NCBI GenBank assembly: GCA_027619675.1
Contig: JAQCHG010000041.1
Location: 1-8,642, forward strand
Direction of reading: 5' to 3'
From: Cyanobacteriota bacterium
GTDB lineage: Bacteria; Cyanobacteriota; Cyanobacteriia; Phormidesmidales; Phormidesmidaceae
DNA length: 8,642 nucleotides
Position numbers and translations under genes: made by a program. The notes below the pieces were generated by a model. It was not told the origin of the DNA. It made no database searches and worked only from the letters and a program-made list of their open reading frames with translations. Below, piece by piece: positions 6,068 to 8,642 of this stretch (positions are counted from its first letter, which is position 1; each line of letters starts with the position of its first letter).

Positions 6068-6520
6068 ATGTTTGCCACTGCCACCGCCCTTGCCCTCACC
6101 CTCACCGCTAACGGCGGCAGCGGATTGCCGCCCCAGCCCACCCTTCACCTTGCCCAAGATCCAGCCGATTACAGCGACTGGATCTACCTCTACGCCGATA
6201 GCTTTGAAACCAATGGCGGGACGGAAGTGACCCAGAACTGGTGGCTGGACCCCGATCTAGAGCGCATTGGCGACACCGTCCGCTTTACCCTATTGTCCCG
6301 GCGGAGTCCCGTCAGCGCTAACGGTACCGCCGCTGGGGTTTTTGGCTACATCGCCAACTGTGAAACCATCAGCTATGCCCTAGAAGACGCCACCTTTCTA
6401 GATAGTCAGGATGAAGCCCTAGAGACCCAAACCTACCAAACCGCTCTGAGAGCGGCGGATCCAGAGTCGGCAATTTATCCCCATCTGGTGGACATTTGTG
6501 CCGGGGCCTACGACTCCTGA
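6068..6520 (+). CDS. Small probable secreted protein of unknown function
   Basis: The 150-residue protein has an Ala/Leu/Thr-rich hydrophobic start (residues 2-14) followed by a Gly/Ser/Pro segment, which suggests export, though a basic N-terminus is missing. The mature part is acidic, with D-W-I-Y-L-Y-A-D-S-F-E-T at 37-48, V-R-F-T-L-L-S-R-R at 71-79 and I-A-N-C-E-T at 95-100. Two cysteines, C98 and C144, could form a disulfide outside the cytosol. The pattern of a strand, a V-R-F strand and a C-E-T segment is loosely like the surface-adhesin E-type fold, but this is a weak impression. A stop codon 30 bases upstream rules out a longer N-terminus in frame. The gene ends 114 bases before htpG on the same strand, with a small inverted repeat between them. 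No function is proposed. Confidence 0.7.
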   Translation: MFATATALALTLTANGGSGLPPQPTLHLAQDPADYSDWIYLYADSFETNGGTEVTQNWWLDPDLERIGDTVRFTLLSRRSPVSANGTAAGVFGYIANCETISYALEDATFLDSQDEALETQTYQTALRAADPESAIYPHLVDICAGAYDS

Positions 6521-6559
6521 TCCCCCTGGGTGGGGTAACCCGCACCTCTAGGCCCAGAT

Positions 6560-6576
6560 TTTTCCATTGTGGAAAA
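6560..6576. repeat. 7-bp perfect inverted repeat upstream of htpG
   Basis: TTTTCCA (6560-6566) and TGGAAAA (6570-6576) flank a 3-base spacer. It lies about 60-75 bases before the htpG ATG. Its symmetry suits a small operator or a short hairpin. It is not the CIRCE element bound by HrcA, which I do not find here. Confidence 0.4.
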
Positions 6577-6605
6577 CCCGCCTGATCGTTAAGCATAGGA
6601 GCGAC

Positions 6606-6632
6606 ATGCGCACTGTTTACGCACGGGGCTAA
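6606..6632 (+). CDS. Possible eight-codon upstream open frame (leader peptide) before htpG
   Basis: An ATG at 6606 opens a frame encoding M-R-T-V-Y-A-R-G, ending in TAA at 6630-6632, just two bases before the htpG start codon. It has AGGAG at 6597-6601, four bases before its ATG, which is close but among the better ribosome sites near htpG. The GGGG that could serve htpG (6625-6628) lies inside this frame. Ribosomes ending here could restart on htpG. Chance occurrence of so short a frame is quite possible. Confidence 0.35.
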   Translation: MRTVYARG

Positions 6633-6634
6633 CT

Positions 6635-8614
6635 ATGGCGACGATTTTGGAAAAGGGCAACATCAGTATCCATACTGAGAATATTTTCCCGATCATCAAA
6701 AAGTGGCTCTACTCTGAGCACGAAATTTTTCTGCGGGAATTGGTGTCGAATGCGGTCGATGCCATTCAGAAGCTTTCTCTCCTCACCCGCTCGGGCGAGT
6801 ACGCTGGGGATGTCAGCAATCCCACCATCAAATTGGCGATCGACAAAGAGGCCAAAACCCTCAGTGTCTCTGACACTGGGTTAGGCATGACCGCCGATGA
6901 GGTCAAGAAATACATCAACCAGGTTGCCTTTTCCAGCGCCGAAGAATTCATCACAAAATTCAAAGACAGCGGCGACGCTAGCATCATTGGCCACTTTGGT
7001 CTGGGCTTTTATTCCTCCTTTATGGTGTCGAGCCAGGTAGAAATTGACACCCTCTCCTATCAAGAGGGGGCAACAGCCGTGCACTGGAGTTGTGATGGCA
7101 CCACGGAATTTGAGCTATCCCCCTCCGAACGCACTGAGGTGGGTACCACCGTTACGCTGCACCTGCTAGATGACGAACAGGAATATTTAGAACCAGCTCG
7201 GGTTCGCCAACTAATTAAAACCTACTGCGACTTCATGCCCGTCCCCGTTGAGCTGGATGGGGAAGTGATCAACAAGCATGAAGCCCCCTGGAAGCAGTCC
7301 CCCAGCAGCCTGAAGGATGAGGACTATCTAGAGTTCTACCGCTACCTCTATCCCTTCCAAGAGGAGCCGCTGCTGTGGGTGCATTTGAATACGGACTATC
7401 CCTTTGTGGTAAATGGGATTCTGTATTTCCCCAAAATCAAGCCAGATATTGATGTCACGAAGAGCAATATCAAGCTGTTTTGTAATCAGGTGTTTGTCAG
7501 CGATAACTGTGAGGAAGTGATTCCTCGCTTTTTAATGCCCTTGCGGGGGGTGATTGACAGCACGGATATTCCCCTCAACGTTTCCCGCAGTTTTTTACAG
7601 AACGATCGCACCGTTCGCAAAATCGCCGACTACATCGCCCGCAAGGTGGGGGATAGCCTCAAGGGCCTCTATCGGGAAGACCGGGCTAAGTACATTGCTT
7701 CCTGGCAGGATTTGGGCACCTTCATCAAGTTCGGTTCCCTCAACGACGACAAATTCAAAGACCAGGTCAAGGATTTTGTCATCTTCCGCACCACGGCCAA
7801 ACTGGCGGCGGATGAATCCCCCAAAGTGGAAGTGCAGGGGGAGGGGGAAGACGCCTGGTCAGAAGTTGAGGCGGATGCCAAGCAGGCCACCGATGCTAAT
7901 GGGTATGCCTACACCACGTTGAAGGAATATCTGGAGCGCAATCGCGATCGCCACGAAAATCGGGTCTTCTACGCCACCGATGAAGCTTCCCAAGCCACCT
8001 ACATTGCCCTGCATCAGTCCCAAGGGTTAGAGGTGCTGTTCCTCGATACCTTCATCGACACCCACTTCGTTTCTTTCCTGGAGCAGGAATATGCCGATGT
8101 CAAATTCTCTCGGGTGGATGCGGATCTAGACGACACCCTGCTAGACAAGGAAAAACCAAGCGAGATCGTTGATCCCAGCACCAATCAAACCCGCAGTGAT
8201 CAAATTAAGGCGCTGTTTGAAAAGGCACTCAATAAGCCCAAACTCAACATCCGCACCGAGGCGTTGAAAACCGACAGCCCCGATACGCCCCCCGCCATGG
8301 TTCTGCTGCCGGAGGCCACCCGACGGATGCAGGAAATGATGGCCATGATGCAGCAGCAGAACATGGAATTCCCTGAAGAGCATGTGCTGCTGGTGAATAC
8401 GGCCCATCCCATGATTCAAAACTTAGCCAATTTAAGCCAGGGCACCATTGTGCAGGCGGGGGGCGGCACGTCCCCAGCGGGCGAGTTGGCCAATTTGATT
8501 TGCCAGCATGTTTATGACCTGGCGTTGATGGCTCAGAAAGGGTTTGATGCGGAGGGCATGAAGTCTTTTGTGACCCGATCGAATCAATTGCTGACCCAAT
8601 TAACCGAACGCTAA
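6635..8614 (+). CDS. htpG: Molecular chaperone HtpG (Hsp90)
   Basis: The 659-residue protein is the bacterial Hsp90, a dimeric ATP-driven chaperone of the cytosol that, in cyanobacteria, is known to support heat and other stress tolerance. The N-terminal GHKL ATPase domain has E35 (catalytic) and N39 in F-L-R-E-L-V-S-N-A-V-D-A, D80 in D-T-G-L-G-M (80-85) and G-H-F-G-L-G-F (119-125). The middle domain contains L-N-V-S-R-S with R318, the arginine that contacts the ATP gamma-phosphate in relatives. The C-terminal dimerisation domain includes a Met-rich amphipathic stretch (M-Q-E-M-M-A-M-M) and N-T-A-H-P-M-I-Q-N-L. The length is normal for cyanobacteria and the frame is intact. GGGG six bases before the ATG is the likely ribosome site. 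An inverted repeat and a short upstream frame precede it. No clear promoter hexamers are seen. Confidence 0.97.
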   Translation: MATILEKGNISIHTENIFPIIKKWLYSEHEIFLRELVSNAVDAIQKLSLLTRSGEYAGDVSNPTIKLAIDKEAKTLSVSDTGLGMTADEVKKYINQVAFSSAEEFITKFKDSGDASIIGHFGLGFYSSFMVSSQVEIDTLSYQEGATAVHWSCDGTTEFELSPSERTEVGTTVTLHLLDDEQEYLEPARVRQLIKTYCDFMPVPVELDGEVINKHEAPWKQSPSSLKDEDYLEFYRYLYPFQEEPLLWVHLNTDYPFVVNGILYFPKIKPDIDVTKSNIKLFCNQVFVSDNCEEVIPRFLMPLRGVIDSTDIPLNVSRSFLQNDRTVRKIADYIARKVGDSLKGLYREDRAKYIASWQDLGTFIKFGSLNDDKFKDQVKDFVIFRTTAKLAADESPKVEVQGEGEDAWSEVEADAKQATDANGYAYTTLKEYLERNRDRHENRVFYATDEASQATYIALHQSQGLEVLFLDTFIDTHFVSFLEQEYADVKFSRVDADLDDTLLDKEKPSEIVDPSTNQTRSDQIKALFEKALNKPKLNIRTEALKTDSPDTPPAMVLLPEATRRMQEMMAMMQQQNMEFPEEHVLLVNTAHPMIQNLANLSQGTIVQAGGGTSPAGELANLICQHVYDLALMAQKGFDAEGMKSFVTRSNQLLTQLTER

Positions 8615-8642
8615 AGCTGGTTCAGGGATCCTAAGGTTTTGT

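Larger units (their letters stand above)
179..7951. repeat. HIP1 octamers (GCGATCGC), 13 copies across the window
   Basis: Copies begin at 179, 209, 1331, 1685, 2728, 3184, 3859, 5125, 5402, 5615, 5754, 6059 and 7944. They occur in and between genes, and the copy at 2728 is extended to the 12-bp palindrome GGGCGATCGCCC. HIP1 is a known hyper-abundant cyanobacterial palindrome and is the best taxonomic marker here. Confidence 0.95.

Noticed and set aside
5750..6157. Minus-strand open frame of 135 codons and plus-strand frame 5835-6230 in the divergent region
   Set aside because: They have low-complexity translations and no ribosome sites, and both overlap the better supported gene at 6068.
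6521..6634. CIRCE (HrcA operator) upstream of htpG
   Set aside because: The TTAGCACTC and GAGTGCTAA arms are absent. Only the unrelated TTTTCCA/TGGAAAA repeat is present.

Overview
The window looks like cyanobacterial chromosome. The octamer GCGATCGC (HIP1, the abundant cyanobacterial palindrome) occurs 13 times in 8.6 kb, and chance predicts well under one. The proteins agree: a Tic20-type membrane protein, an S6 gene not linked to rpsR or ssb, and RimO and HtpG of cyanobacterial type. The DNA is fairly GC-rich, which fits a Leptolyngbya-like or related non-heterocystous lineage, but genus is a guess. I see no insertion sequence, CRISPR array, tRNA, rRNA or prophage gene. This is mostly housekeeping sequence, with a few non-coding elements that deserve attention.

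Left part (1-2050). The tail of a MOSC-domain gene (+) converges on rpsF (-), with a perfect 17-bp inverted repeat between them. rpsF and a fumarylacetoacetate-hydrolase-family gene (+) diverge from a 143-bp region. That region holds overlapping -10-like boxes and a 14-bp interrupted hairpin in the rpsF leader. The hydrolase gene ends at an intrinsic terminator that can work in both directions. Next come about 200 bp of non-coding DNA unusually rich in inverted repeats, including two adjacent 7-bp pairings arranged A-B-A'-B', just downstream of the tic20 stop.

Middle (2049-5715). Four genes run on the minus strand, in transcription order: a secreted protein with a duplicated domain and a SPOR-like C-terminus, rimO, a 65-residue four-cysteine protein, and a Tic20 family protein. 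Gaps of about 80 to 240 bp with their own promoter-like or ribosome-binding signals suggest several transcription units, not one tight operon.

Right part (5716-8642). A 352-bp divergent region carries a perfect 10-bp tandem repeat next to a possible promoter for the SPOR-like gene. It is followed on the plus strand by a small secreted protein of unknown function and by htpG (Hsp90). htpG is preceded by an eight-codon open frame with its own Shine-Dalgarno sequence, ending two bases before the htpG start.

Functionally the genes cover molybdenum-cofactor-type chemistry (MOSC), ribosome structure and modification (S6, RimO), small-molecule catabolism (FAH family), membrane protein biogenesis (Tic20), envelope proteins (SPOR-like and the small secreted protein) and proteostasis (HtpG). 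Nothing indicates that they form one pathway.
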